From contig JBCCHB010000092.1 in assembly GCA_039028975.1 (NCBI GenBank), positions 1-64,000 on the forward strand: a stretch of DNA of 64,000 nucleotides, written 5' to 3'. The stretch's first letter is position 1. Every line of letters begins with the position of its first letter. Source of the stretch: JAHBNG01 sp039028975. Lineage in GTDB: Bacteria; Chloroflexota; Anaerolineae; Caldilineales; Caldilineaceae. The notes below the pieces were generated by a model. It did not search any database and was not told the origin of the DNA. It saw only the letters and a program-made list of their open reading frames with translations. A program made the translations under genes and the position numbers. This document shows positions 34,621-43,391 of the stretch, one piece after another.

Positions 34621-36900
34621 CTATCTTCGTCTACGGTCGCCGCCGCGGTCGCCACGACGATCTCCACCACGCCGATCTCCACCCCGACGATCTCCGCCTC
34701 TATCACCGCCACGTCGATCTCCGCCGCCCCGACCATTGCGACTACCACCTCGGCTCCCGCCTCGATCACGCTCCATAGCTTCCTCCGCGCTCCAACCTTC
34801 CAGCACGGCCTGCCGACTCAGGCGCACCTTGCCACCCGGATCAACGTCAATAGCCATAACGGTTAACTCGTCGCCGATGTTTGCCACATCCTCCACTTTA
34901 TCTACTCGGAAGTCGGCTAACTGGCTAATGTGAACCATTCCATCGGTTCCCGGCAGAATGTTGACAAAAGCACCATAGGATTCGACTCGCACAACGGTGC
35001 CGGTATAAATTTTCCCAACGGCAACCTCTTCGGTCATGGAGCGAACTTCCTCCAGTGCCTTGTCTGCTTTGGCACCATCAAGCCCCGAGATATAGACGGT
35101 TCCATCTTCGTCAATGTCCACTTTGACTTCGTACTGTTCTTGTAGGGCGCGGACCGTCTTGCCTCCAGGCCCAATCACCTTGCCAATCTGCTCTGGATCG
35201 ATCTTACAGGTTAGAATACGTGGTGCAAAGGGACTTAAGTCTGTACGGGCCTCGGGAATAGGTTCTAACATCTTGGTCATGATGTGTAAACGCCCTTCTC
35301 GCGCCTGATTGAGCGCCTGGCTCAGAATAGAGAAGTCAAGACCCTTGATTTTAAGATCCATCTGCAGAGCTGTAATCCCGTGCTCAGTTCCGGCAACTTT
35401 AAAGTCCATGTCGCCCAAAGCATCTTCCATACCCTGGATATCGCTTAGGATCTTATACTCCCCACTCTCTTGATCTTGAACCAGACCCATAGCAATGCCA
35501 GAAACCGGTGCATCCAGTGGTACACCAGCATCCATTAGCGCCAGGGTGCTACCACAAACAGAGCCCATGCTAGTCGACCCGTTGCTGCTCATCACTTCAC
35601 TTACAACACGAATGGTATAGGGGAAATCTTCGGGAATCACAGGCAGAAGCGCCCGTTCCGCTAACGCACCATGTCCAATCTCTCGACGTTTCGGGCCGCG
35701 CATAGGGTACGCTTCGCCAGTGCTGTATGGGGGAAAGTTATAGTGGTGCATATAGCGCTTCTCTGTACCAGCCTGTAACGTGTCCAGTCTTTGGGCGTCG
35801 CCAATGGTTCCTAGCGTTGCAATTGAAAGGACGTGGGTTTCGCCGCGCTGGAAGAAGCCAGAACCATGTACACGAGGCAAGCGGCTTACCTGAGAGCTAA
35901 TGGGTCGAATCTCGTCTGTGGCACGGCCATCTGGGCGGACACCAAGGGCTAGAATTCGTTGGCGGACTTTCTCTTTCATTAGGGCCGAGAAGGCATCTGA
36001 CACATCGCTATCATTGACCTCTTCGTTTTCCACGCGTTCAGCAAATGCTTCTTTGACATTCTCCTTGATAGCATCCATGGCCACGTTACGGGCCATTTTA
36101 TCTGTTTCGGTTGCAAGGGTCTCTTCCACTCCCACCCCAGCCATACTAAAGACTTCCTCCATGACATTTTCTGGGGGAAGGAAATACTCCACATCCGTAT
36201 ACTTTTCTTTCCCAACCTTTTCTCGCATCTCTTCGATCAACGAAATGACCGGCTGCATTGAAGAATAACATAGCTCCAGCGCTTCCAAAACCGTATCTTC
36301 TGGTAGCTCTTGAGCACCAGCTTCAACCATCAGAATGTTATCTCCGGTCCCAGCCGCTGTGATGTCAAGCAAGCTATTATCCATTTGTGACTGGGTTGGG
36401 TTTACAATCAATTCTCCATCTACAAAACCGACTGTACTGGCAGCAATTGGACCACTCCACGGAATGTCGCTGATATGCAGAGCTGCAGACGCAGCAATGA
36501 TGGCCAAGGGCTCAAAGAGGTTTTCGCCGTCCGATGCTAGGGTAGAGACGATAACCTGAACTTCATTGCGGAAGCCTTTGGGAAAGAGCGGGCGGAGGGG
36601 ACGATCGATCAGGCGAGCAATCAGAATAGCTTGGTCACCTGGGCGGCCTTCACGTCGTGGATAATTCCCTGGTATTCGGCCACCCGCGTAAAGTCGTTCT
36701 TCAAATTCAACGGTCATGGGGAAGAAGTTCATGCCTGGACGAACTTCCTTGCTCATGGTTGTAGAGGCAAAGAGAATCGTATCTCCATAGCGAACCGTAA
36801 CCGCACCACCGGCTTGGGCGGCTAAGACACCCGTCTCTATACATAAATCGCGCCCGCCAACTTCGGTAGTAAACGTTTGCGCGCCATCAAATAGTTGCAT
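34621..36900 (-). CDS. pnp: polynucleotide phosphorylase with Arg/Gly/Asp-rich C-terminal tail
   Basis: A 759-residue 3'-5' exoribonuclease that degrades RNA with phosphate and can also add tails; it forms a trimer, often in a degradosome. Two RNase PH domains (the first with ERLYAGGRIPG and RPLRPLFP, the second with FQRGETHVLSIATLG and MGPKRREIGHG-like motifs), a KH domain (IGKVIGPGGKTVRALQEQ) and an S1 domain (GKIYTGTVVRVESYGAFVNI) are all visible. After S1 there are about 50 residues made of RGG, GGDRR and DRGG words, unusual for PNPase and recalling RGG boxes of RNA helicases. AGGAG lies 6 bases before the ATG at 36900. rpsO lies upstream, as in many bacteria, but 1 kb away behind a terminator. 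Confidence 0.97.
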   Translation of the reverse strand: MQLFDGAQTFTTEVGGRDLCIETGVLAAQAGGAVTVRYGDTILFASTTMSKEVRPGMNFFPMTVEFEERLYAGGRIPGNYPRREGRPGDQAILIARLIDRPLRPLFPKGFRNEVQVIVSTLASDGENLFEPLAIIAASAALHISDIPWSGPIAASTVGFVDGELIVNPTQSQMDNSLLDITAAGTGDNILMVEAGAQELPEDTVLEALELCYSSMQPVISLIEEMREKVGKEKYTDVEYFLPPENVMEEVFSMAGVGVEETLATETDKMARNVAMDAIKENVKEAFAERVENEEVNDSDVSDAFSALMKEKVRQRILALGVRPDGRATDEIRPISSQVSRLPRVHGSGFFQRGETHVLSIATLGTIGDAQRLDTLQAGTEKRYMHHYNFPPYSTGEAYPMRGPKRREIGHGALAERALLPVIPEDFPYTIRVVSEVMSSNGSTSMGSVCGSTLALMDAGVPLDAPVSGIAMGLVQDQESGEYKILSDIQGMEDALGDMDFKVAGTEHGITALQMDLKIKGLDFSILSQALNQAREGRLHIMTKMLEPIPEARTDLSPFAPRILTCKIDPEQIGKVIGPGGKTVRALQEQYEVKVDIDEDGTVYISGLDGAKADKALEEVRSMTEEVAVGKIYTGTVVRVESYGAFVNILPGTDGMVHISQLADFRVDKVEDVANIGDELTVMAIDVDPGGKVRLSRQAVLEGWSAEEAMERDRGGSRGGSRNGRGGGDRRGGDRGGDRRGGDRRGGDRRGDRGGDRRRR
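34630..34765 (-). repeat. short in-frame repeats encoding the RGG-like PNPase tail
   Basis: Degenerate 9-15 base units (reverse strand words such as GGTGGAGATCG and CGACGTGG) encode GGDRR/RGG repeats. The low complexity creates open frames on the other strand, which are not genes. Confidence 0.7.
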
Positions 36901-37000
36901 AATTTGCTCCTGATTATTTTTACAATAGGAACGTGCTCTCTTATCTATGCCCAAACTCCAGAACAATGATGCCGGTAGATACCCTCAACAATAGCTCAAA

Positions 37001-37050
37001 TAGAAAAAACCTAAAGAGATGGATTATCAACTGATCCATCTTTTTAGGTT
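37001..37050 (-). terminator. intrinsic terminator upstream of pnp
   Basis: On the minus strand a 17-bp stem (16 matched; AACCTAAAAAGATGGAT with its partner at 37008-37024) with a 9-base loop is followed by TTTTTT. It would end a transcript coming from the rpsO side about 100 bases before the pnp start, so pnp needs its own promoter or read-through. Confidence 0.7.
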
Positions 37051-37314
37051 ATCGGCAACCCATAAACCAACAAAACCTTGTCCCGATTGTATGCTTTGGT
37101 AAAACATCGCCCAGAAAAGCGGGACTCGATCTTATTTAGCCATCTATTGAATATGTCAGGATTATCCAGGGAATCATCCTTCCCAAAGGGGGAAATTGTC
37201 TGCATTCAGACCCGAAAGCACATTTCACTACATCACCGCAGGATATAACGTTGATGTAGTATGAATCCGTAACGATTGTGGAGCGCAACCTTGCCTAAGT
37301 TGATTACCTAACTA

Positions 37315-37391
37315 TCAGAAGATCGCAGTGAAATAGGCCAGCGCCTCATACTGCATGAAGGCGTGCTCGTCGAACGGTTGTGATCTGCTGA
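37315..37391. repeat. MITE-like element, family TCAGNAGATC, copy 3 (77 bp)
   Basis: The ends TCAGAAGATCGCAGTG and (inward) TCAGCAGATCACAACC match those of the elements at 12605-12848 and 17197-17261. Confidence 0.5.
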
Positions 37392-37445
37392 TTGATGATA
37401 GATGGCCAGATAAAACTTGTACGCTGTGAGGCAGAACCCACCCAC

Positions 37446-37463
37446 ATGAAGATGGGGATGTCC
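37446..37463 (+). repeat. GAAGATGGG repeat, copy 1
   Basis: GAAGATGGGGATGTCCTC, preceded by AAAACTTGTAC about 25 bases upstream. It matches the copies at 37764-37785 and 38945-38972 in the same spacer region. Confidence 0.45.
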
Positions 37464-37763
37464 TCTATACTCTTGAGTAGGTTACAATGTGATTCAGTCC
37501 CAATGAATGAAAAGTTAGGACAAATTTTATTGCCAGCTATATTCACGCAAGGAATCAAAAGTACGGAACTGGAGATCGGGGCGAAAACGATTTTTTGAGT
37601 GGAGCATTCTCATCTGCACCCTGTGCAGTCCATCTTCGTCACGCTCTCCAATGCCGAACTTGAGTCGTTATTCCTTACGAGGATAATCAGAAGGCTAGAT
37701 TACGCTGCCAACTTACAAAACTTCATATGAACAATACATATAGCCAGAAAAACCTTGTACCCA

Positions 37764-37785
37764 TGAAGATGGGTATGTCCTCCCA
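37764..37785 (+). repeat. GAAGATGGG repeat, copy 2
   Basis: GAAGATGGGTATGTCCTCCC preceded directly by ACCTTGTACCCAT. It is identical to copy 3 over 21 bases. Confidence 0.5.
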
Positions 37786-37901
37786 ACTCAGATTTATTTT
37801 AGAGCAGATTGGGCAAAAGTCGGAATAAGACTTTTCTAGCGCAATACAACAAAAAAGGCGCTTGCCGATGACGTATGGCTGTAGCGCCCCTCTCGTTCCC
37901 T

Positions 37902-38171
37902 CTAATGTCGAAGACCCAGTCGTTGAATCAACTTCTGATATCGAGCTGAATCTTTGCCCTTTAAATAGGCCAAGTGACGTCTTCTCTGACCAACTAATTT
38001 CAGAAGACCACGACGAGATCCCTCATCGTGCTTATGGGTATTTAGGTGATCAATTAAGGCATTGATACGTGTTGTCAACAATGCCACTTGAACTTCTGGT
38101 GAACCAGTGTCAGTTTCATTGACTCTATATTCTTCGATTAGTTCGGCCTTCTTTGCCTTGCTAATGCTCAT
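37902..38171 (-). CDS. rpsO: 30S ribosomal protein S15
   Basis: An 89-residue protein, exactly the standard S15 length. It binds the central domain of 16S rRNA and helps form the small-subunit platform. Conserved segments are visible (DTGSPEVQVALLT, LNTHKHDEGSRRGLLKLVGQRRRHLAYL). AGGAG lies 6 bases upstream of the ATG at 38171; a longer in-frame start is not needed. rpsO-pnp order is conserved in bacteria, but here a 1-kb repeat-rich spacer separates them. Confidence 0.97.
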   Translation of the reverse strand: MSISKAKKAELIEEYRVNETDTGSPEVQVALLTTRINALIDHLNTHKHDEGSRRGLLKLVGQRRRHLAYLKGKDSARYQKLIQRLGLRH

Positions 38172-38447
38172 TTGGTACTCCTGCCTGTAAGGTAAGGCCT
38201 GCATGGTTATGTAGGCCGGCGGATAAACTTAGGGATTACTATTCACATCACAACAAACTCACGACTAGAAAACCAGCGAAATGCCTATGGGCGCTCTCTA
38301 TATTTTGTGAGTGTAGTACCAAGCATCCCCTTCTGGATAATGCTTCTTACGCTCAGCTACAAAGATCTTAGAAAAACAACTCAGGTACTGAATTATAGAT
38401 TTTGTATCGATTCTTTCGGGAAGAGGTCATAAGAAACTTGTCTTCTA

Positions 38448-38540
38448 CTATACTTAGCTGCGTTTGAAAACACGAACTTGGTCGCCCTGGTGGCTCCTCG
38501 TAAAATCTCTGTTTTCAAAACGACCGCAGTATAGAAGCTT
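38448..38540. repeat. imperfect inverted repeat, TACTGCGGTCGTTTT family
   Basis: The outer arms CTATACT and AGTATAG and inner arms TTTGAAAACA and TGTTTTCAAA are perfect pairs. The right arm, read on the minus strand, gives ATACTGCGGTCGTTTT, found again at 53337-53352. It is MITE-like in layout without coding capacity. Confidence 0.45.
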
Positions 38541-38944
38541 GACTTTTCCTAAAGACTTTCGACCGATTTTTCTTCAGACCTAGATAGTCTTTCTTGCCAA
38601 CGAACCACTCAAGGTACCGGTTGATTACAGAACGATTATGGATAGCTGATGCTTCTTCATACAACACTGCAAACTGCAAAACAGATACAACTGTCTTTCT
38701 CCATTTGAAGCAGTGTTTTGTGTATGTTTCTCCCTTGGTTTCAAGCCAATTCACCGCTGTACCAGGCGCATGACTCAGCTTTTCGACTTATGAAAGTATA
38801 CCATTAAGTTTACAATTTTCCAAACAATCGTGCTAATCATCTGATCCTAAATCGATTGACTTGCTTAGCTCTCCCGAATCTGATAGTCTACGTGTTCATA
38901 GCCGGACAAAAGGCTTGTCTTCGCGAAAATGGGTGATCTTCCTG

Positions 38945-38972
38945 CGAAGATGGGTATGTCCTCCCATCTTCG
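38945..38972. repeat. GAAGATGGG repeat, copy 3, forms a 10-bp hairpin
   Basis: CGAAGATGGG pairs with CCCATCTTCG around an 8-base loop. The left half and loop equal the copy at 37764-37785. Confidence 0.5.
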
Positions 38973-39122
38973 GACACCTTTGGCGAAATAGGGAAAAGCT
39001 GGAACAGAATTTTATCGGCGAACCATGTTTATCCTTCGCCAGAAAAGTCTTGTCCAGACTCGTGACCAATCCACTCTGGTTAATCCCGAGTAGGGATGAT
39101 AGAGCTTTTCTAGCCATCTATT

Positions 39123-41636
39123 ATGACAAATCCAAGCAAGGCGTCTTTACGGGGCGTTGTTGAACGCATCACATTTCATAACGAAGAGAACGGTTATACC
39201 GTCGCAAAGTTGCTTCCTGAGCGCAAGGACCGTACGCTTTCGGCCCATGAACGCGAAATTCCCATCATTGGCAACATGGCAGGGATCAACGTGGGCGAAA
39301 GTGTCGAGTTGCTTGGGCAGTGGACGGTTCACCCTGAGTATGGTCGTCAATTTTTGGTTGAGCAGATGCGCACGGTTTTGCCTGCCACCATAACTGGCAT
39401 CGAAAAGTATTTGGGGAGCGGCCTCATTAAGGGCATTGGTCCGGTTATGGCCAAACGTATTGTCAAACACTTTGGCCACGATACCTTAACCGTTATTGAA
39501 GATGATCCGGCCCGTCTGATAGAGACACCAGGCATCGGAGGGAAGCGCGTGAATCTCATCCGCAATGCTTGGGCCGAACAAAAAGCCATCAAGGATGTCA
39601 TGATCTTTCTGCAAGGGAACGGTGTAAGCACCAGCCTTGCTACTCGCATTTACAAACAGTATGGAGATGAGGCCATCGGAATTGTCAAACAGGATCCTTA
39701 CCGATTGGCCCAGGATATCTTTGGGATCGGCTTTCTCACGGCAGATAAGATCGCCCAATCCATGGGAATTGCACCGGACGCACCCCAGCGGGTCGCTGCT
39801 GGTATTGCCTATGCCCTCAATCAAGCAACCGATGACGGGCACGTCCTTTTGCCGACATCAGAGCTTTTGACCCGGGCCACAGAGCTTTTGGAAGTAGCCC
39901 CGTCCCAGGCGGGGATGGGCATCGTTCACCTTCTGGGGAGTGACCAGATTCGGGTTGCGAATACGCCAGGGGGCCAGGAGATATCACCCGACGAGCTGTA
40001 TGCCGCGCCTACTACAGATGGTATTCCTCAACTGCTGGCCGAACCAGGGCAGATTTATGCTGCCGCAACCCAAGATGCCGTAGAGACCCTTCTCAGCCAG
40101 GAGCGGTCTATCTATCTGACCAGTCTCTATTACAGCGAAATGGGGGTCGCCAATCGGCTTCTGCGCCTGGAGACGGCCGGGCAAAGCGCATTAGAGCGAG
40201 TCTTTCAAGGCGACTACGATTGGGAGGCAGCGTTCAATAAGGTAGAGCGGCAGAGCGGATTACAGTTGGCTTCTCAGCAGCGCGACGCTGTGCAGATGGC
40301 CCTGACCCATCGACTCACTGTGCTCACAGGCGGCCCTGGCACGGGCAAGACAACGACTGTCAATACGCTGCTGCACCTCTGCCGCGAGGCGAATGGCCGA
40401 GCGTTGTTGGCCGCACCCACCGGTCGAGCGGCAAAGCGCCTCTCTGAAACAACAGGTGAAGAGGCCAAGACCCTTCATCGGCTCTTGGAATTTAGCTTCT
40501 CAGTCGGGGAAAGCGGCGGCATTGGCTTCAAACGCAATGAGGAATCGCCTCTAGAGGCCGATCTATTGATCGTTGATGAAGCTTCCATGCTCGATACGGT
40601 GCTCACTAACCATCTGCTGCGGGCCATTCCATTGGGCATGCATCTCTTGCTAGTCGGTGATGTGGATCAGCTTCCCAGTGTGGGGGCGGGGAATGTGTTG
40701 AAGGATATTATTCGTGCCATTGAAGGAGAGGTGGGCGATCAGAGCTTTGAGGGAATAGAGAGAGAGGACACTGGAGAAGGAGTAGAAAAGGGAATGGGAG
40801 AGCCAGAAGTAGGGCTTGGTAGAGTTAATAGCCAATGGCCCAGCGACCGTCCACAAGGGCACCTTCCTGGGCGTACCATCGCTCGGACGGGCAAGGTCAT
40901 TCGATTACAGACCATCTTTCGACAAGCCGCAGGTAGCTACATCATCTCCAATGCCCACCGGATCAACAAAGGCCAAACGCCTGTGATTGACAATGAGGCC
41001 GCGACCGACTTTTTTCTTTTTCGTACTGAAGATCCAGAGAGGGCAGCTAAACTCTGTGTAGAACTTGTACAGAGTCGGATCCCAAAACGATTTGCCATTC
41101 CATCCCAGGATATCCAGGTGCTAAGTCCTATGCATCGGGGCGTGGTCGGCGTAGGAGCGCTCAACGAAAGCATTCAACTTGCCCTCAATCCCCAGCAGGC
41201 AAACAAACCTGAACGTCGTGTAGGCAATCGGGCCTACCGCCTAGGTGATCGGGTGATGCAAATCCGCAACAACTATGATAAGGATGTATACAATGGGGAC
41301 ATGGGCATCATTCAAAAAGTCGATCCAGAGCTACAGAAGCTAACCGTTGAAATCGATGGCCGAGCCGTGCTTTATGATTATCTAGAGCTGGATGAATTGA
41401 TTCATGCTTATGCCATTAGCGTCCATAAGAGCCAGGGGAGTGAGTTTCCTGCGGTGGTGATTCCCGTGTTGACCACCCACTATATGATGCTCCAACGCAA
41501 CTTAATTTACACGGCTATCACCCGTGCACGACGCTTAGTGGTACTGGTTGGGCAACCAAAAGCGATTGCCCTGGCCGTCAAGAACAATAAAGTAACAGAG
41601 AGACACACTGGATTACGAGAAAGGTTGAGTGATTGA
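39123..41636 (+). CDS. recD2: RecD2-family ATP-dependent 5'-3' DNA helicase
   Basis: An 837-residue SF1B helicase of the RecD2 type, found in bacteria without RecBCD. An OB-like N-terminal region (RGVVERITFHNEENGYTVAKL), helix-hairpin-helix units (GLIKGIGPVMAKRIVKHFG, ETPGIGGKRVNLI), Walker A GGPGTGKTTT near 402, Walker B LLIVDEASML and late motifs (DRVMQIRNNYDKDVYNGDMG, YAISVHKSQGSEFPAV, YTAITRARRLVVLVG) are visible. An acidic, low-complexity insert of about 50 residues (EGEVGDQSFEGIERED onward) splits the segment before QTIFRQA. It is probably involved in DNA repair. A small gene follows after 9 bases, likely in the same operon. No strong ribosome binding site precedes the ATG. Confidence 0.95.
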   Translation: MTNPSKASLRGVVERITFHNEENGYTVAKLLPERKDRTLSAHEREIPIIGNMAGINVGESVELLGQWTVHPEYGRQFLVEQMRTVLPATITGIEKYLGSGLIKGIGPVMAKRIVKHFGHDTLTVIEDDPARLIETPGIGGKRVNLIRNAWAEQKAIKDVMIFLQGNGVSTSLATRIYKQYGDEAIGIVKQDPYRLAQDIFGIGFLTADKIAQSMGIAPDAPQRVAAGIAYALNQATDDGHVLLPTSELLTRATELLEVAPSQAGMGIVHLLGSDQIRVANTPGGQEISPDELYAAPTTDGIPQLLAEPGQIYAAATQDAVETLLSQERSIYLTSLYYSEMGVANRLLRLETAGQSALERVFQGDYDWEAAFNKVERQSGLQLASQQRDAVQMALTHRLTVLTGGPGTGKTTTVNTLLHLCREANGRALLAAPTGRAAKRLSETTGEEAKTLHRLLEFSFSVGESGGIGFKRNEESPLEADLLIVDEASMLDTVLTNHLLRAIPLGMHLLLVGDVDQLPSVGAGNVLKDIIRAIEGEVGDQSFEGIEREDTGEGVEKGMGEPEVGLGRVNSQWPSDRPQGHLPGRTIARTGKVIRLQTIFRQAAGSYIISNAHRINKGQTPVIDNEAATDFFLFRTEDPERAAKLCVELVQSRIPKRFAIPSQDIQVLSPMHRGVVGVGALNESIQLALNPQQANKPERRVGNRAYRLGDRVMQIRNNYDKDVYNGDMGIIQKVDPELQKLTVEIDGRAVLYDYLELDELIHAYAISVHKSQGSEFPAVVIPVLTTHYMMLQRNLIYTAITRARRLVVLVGQPKAIALAVKNNKVTERHTGLRERLSD

Positions 41637-41645
41637 GGAGCAGAT

Positions 41646-42065
41646 ATGTCTAACCAAGCAATGTTTATCGGGCTGGTTTTTGATGAGGATGGCAATCCAG
41701 CTGATTTAAAATATGTCGGAAGCCAACCGTGTTATGTACTCGACGATGATGGCTTTCTGCGCCACATTGACGCACAAAATGTAGATCGCCAAGTCATCCG
41801 CTACATGCGAGAGCAAGTGGACGGCAATCGGGATATGGCAGTTAGCGCTATGTTAGAGATGATGGGCAAGGATGACATCTTTACCAAAGCAGCCGTCGAA
41901 ACCTCCATCAATAACATGGAGGATGTAGTGGGCCAGCCCATCCCTGATCAGGCCAAGCAATGGCTAGGCATGCTCGGCTTCAAAATAACCATCGACTACG
42001 AAGGCACCGTTGTGGATGTCGCCATGCCCGCGGGTGCCATTGATGAAGATGGGGATTGGGAGTGA
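41646..42065 (+). CDS. conserved-looking small acidic protein, unknown function
   Basis: A 139-residue acidic protein that I do not recognise. It starts with a beta-rich segment (AMFIGLVFDEDGNPADLKYVG), has a helical centre (VIRYMREQVDGNRDMAVSAMLEMMGKDDIF) and ends in a beta-strand and acidic tail (GAIDEDGDWE). There is no signal peptide, membrane segment or metal motif. GGAG lies 7 bases upstream of the ATG, only 9 bases after recD2, so the two are probably co-transcribed and it might assist the helicase. Coding status is well supported by the ribosome binding site and clean frame. Confidence 0.8.
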   Translation: MSNQAMFIGLVFDEDGNPADLKYVGSQPCYVLDDDGFLRHIDAQNVDRQVIRYMREQVDGNRDMAVSAMLEMMGKDDIFTKAAVETSINNMEDVVGQPIPDQAKQWLGMLGFKITIDYEGTVVDVAMPAGAIDEDGDWE

Positions 42066-42225
42066 CAATAATAATTAATTTGTGAATTCGCAAATGGTTG
42101 AATGGTTAATGATTCGGTCAGTGGGGCCTTCTTCTTTTGTGGAACGAACTCGAACGTCCGATTATAGTTCATTAATGATTCGCAAATCCTGCAATTCAAC
42201 AATTAATTATGAATGCCGTGTAGCC

Positions 42226-43197
42226 CTATCGAATGACCTCGTATTGATCGTTGCTGACCGCTTCACTAAGGGGTACAACGACCGTCTTTTGGCCATAGCC
42301 ACTAACTAAGTCATGACTACGCACCTGCACTTCGGTTACATCTAAGGGGATAGCGATGCCGCTTTGGCTCCGGCTAAACGGCATCTCATTTTCGTGGGGG
42401 TGGAGCAAAATCCGTGTGGCTAGAATCTGGCCCTCCATTGTTTCTACATGCCAGCCATCCGTGTAATCCTCCCAACCCGTGTCTGGATGATTGAGGCGCA
42501 CATCAAAGGTCCATACTCCTGGGCTAGTCTCCCGAGCGCGCACAAAAAGAATCTCAGCATCGGGTAGGCCATATTGCGCTGGATTCGGCTCTGCACTCTC
42601 TGCTACCGAAAGGAACGAGATGAACTGGTGGTTCGTCTCAGGAGAATCTATTGAAGAAAGAGATTGGCCTGGGGCCAACTGTAATCGAGCCGCCTGCTGA
42701 CCGCCACTTTGTAGAGGCTGCAAGAGCAATATCGTTCCATTCTGACCAGAGAGCCCTTCCCCTTGCCATGTGATGCCCCGCTCATCCACAACCTCTACAT
42801 ATCGATGCTCAGAGAGTGTACCCACCTCCCGTTTAATGTCGCTAATTGCATCTAAAAACGTTTGGCCCGCGGTGGATAGATCCACAATAGAGAGCTCACC
42901 TATTGGGACAAATTCATCATCGCCCATTGAAGCGGTGGTCGCTTCATCTACACTGCTTGAAAGCGCAACCGCGTTGGCCGCTGTATCCTCGTCAGCCGAA
43001 TCTGTCGTTGCTAAATCCGTCGTCGACTGGGTAATAGATTCCGTCTCTTCCATCTCGGGCAACGCCGTTGCACTGATGCGGCTCTCTGCCTGCGGATCCA
43101 GGGCCTTTGGCTGCTCTGGGGCCTGCTGAAGAGGAAGCGCACAGCCGATTAGAATAAATATCAACATCGGCCAACTACCATTTTTCAAGCGGTTCAT
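42226..43197 (-). CDS. lipoprotein of unknown function
   Basis: A 323-residue protein with a lipoprotein signal: MNRLKNGSWPMLIFILIGC, lipobox LIGC with Cys19, so it is probably membrane-anchored on the outer face. A low-complexity Ala/Ser/Thr/Glu stretch (about 25-100) leads to a globular beta-rich domain (QTFLDAISDIKREVG, WTFDVRLNHPDTGWEDYTDGWHVE, GQILATRILLHPHE). I do not recognise a family. AAAGGA lies upstream of the ATG at 43197; the longer frame to 43281 would use the tandem repeat region. The gene is downstream of glyQS on the same strand, separated by an 81-bp tandem repeat. Confidence 0.75.
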   Translation of the reverse strand: MNRLKNGSWPMLIFILIGCALPLQQAPEQPKALDPQAESRISATALPEMEETESITQSTTDLATTDSADEDTAANAVALSSSVDEATTASMGDDEFVPIGELSIVDLSTAGQTFLDAISDIKREVGTLSEHRYVEVVDERGITWQGEGLSGQNGTILLLQPLQSGGQQAARLQLAPGQSLSSIDSPETNHQFISFLSVAESAEPNPAQYGLPDAEILFVRARETSPGVWTFDVRLNHPDTGWEDYTDGWHVETMEGQILATRILLHPHENEMPFSRSQSGIAIPLDVTEVQVRSHDLVSGYGQKTVVVPLSEAVSNDQYEVIR

Positions 43198-43219
43198 ACA
43201 AACGTTTCCTTTATTCATT

Positions 43220-43391
43220 CTCGTTCCTAAGGAATAAGTTGTAAATAACTTGCGCGTTTTAATCGGGTGTAAGCCCTTCAAGTGCTCACGTTATTTTATT
43301 CTCGTTCCTAAGGAATGAGTTGTAAATAACTTGCATGTTTCAATCGGGTGTAAGCCCTTCAAGTGCTCACATGATTTTATTCCCGTTCCTA
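43220..43391. repeat. 81-bp tandem repeat between glyQS and the lipoprotein gene
   Basis: Two nearly identical 81-base units (43220-43300, 43301-43381), each with TCGTTCCTAAGGAAT, AGTTGTAAATAACTTG and GTGTAAGCCCTTCAAGTGCT, are followed by the start of a third copy. The glyQS stop codon lies in the third partial copy. The unit contains short palindromes (TTCCTAAGGAA), so it may have duplicated a transcription or processing signal. Confidence 0.8.

Larger units (their letters stand above)
36901..37901. other. 1-kb pnp-rpsO spacer with repeats and a terminator
   Basis: No gene is supported over about 1000 bases. The region holds an intrinsic terminator next to pnp, a small MITE-like element (37315-37391) and two copies of a short repeat with GAAGATGGGTATGTCCTC. 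Open frames here are short and overlap these repeats. Confidence 0.5.
38172..39122. other. rpsO-recD2 divergent spacer, no supported gene
   Basis: About 950 bases. A 240-base open frame on the minus strand (38515-38754) lacks a ribosome binding site and overlaps an inverted repeat. The region contains the imperfect inverted repeat at 38448-38540 and a GAAGATGGG repeat that forms a hairpin. Confidence 0.5.

Noticed and set aside
34353..34769. Open frames on both strands around the PNPase tail
   Set aside because: Products of the low-complexity RGG-coding repeat and antisense of arfB.
38515..38754. 79-codon open frame on the minus strand
   Set aside because: No ribosome binding site, it starts with a rare GTG, overlaps an inverted repeat and has no recognisable family.
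37315..38972. CRISPR array suspected from repeated words near rpsO
   Set aside because: Repeat spacing is irregular, copies are few, and no cas genes are present.
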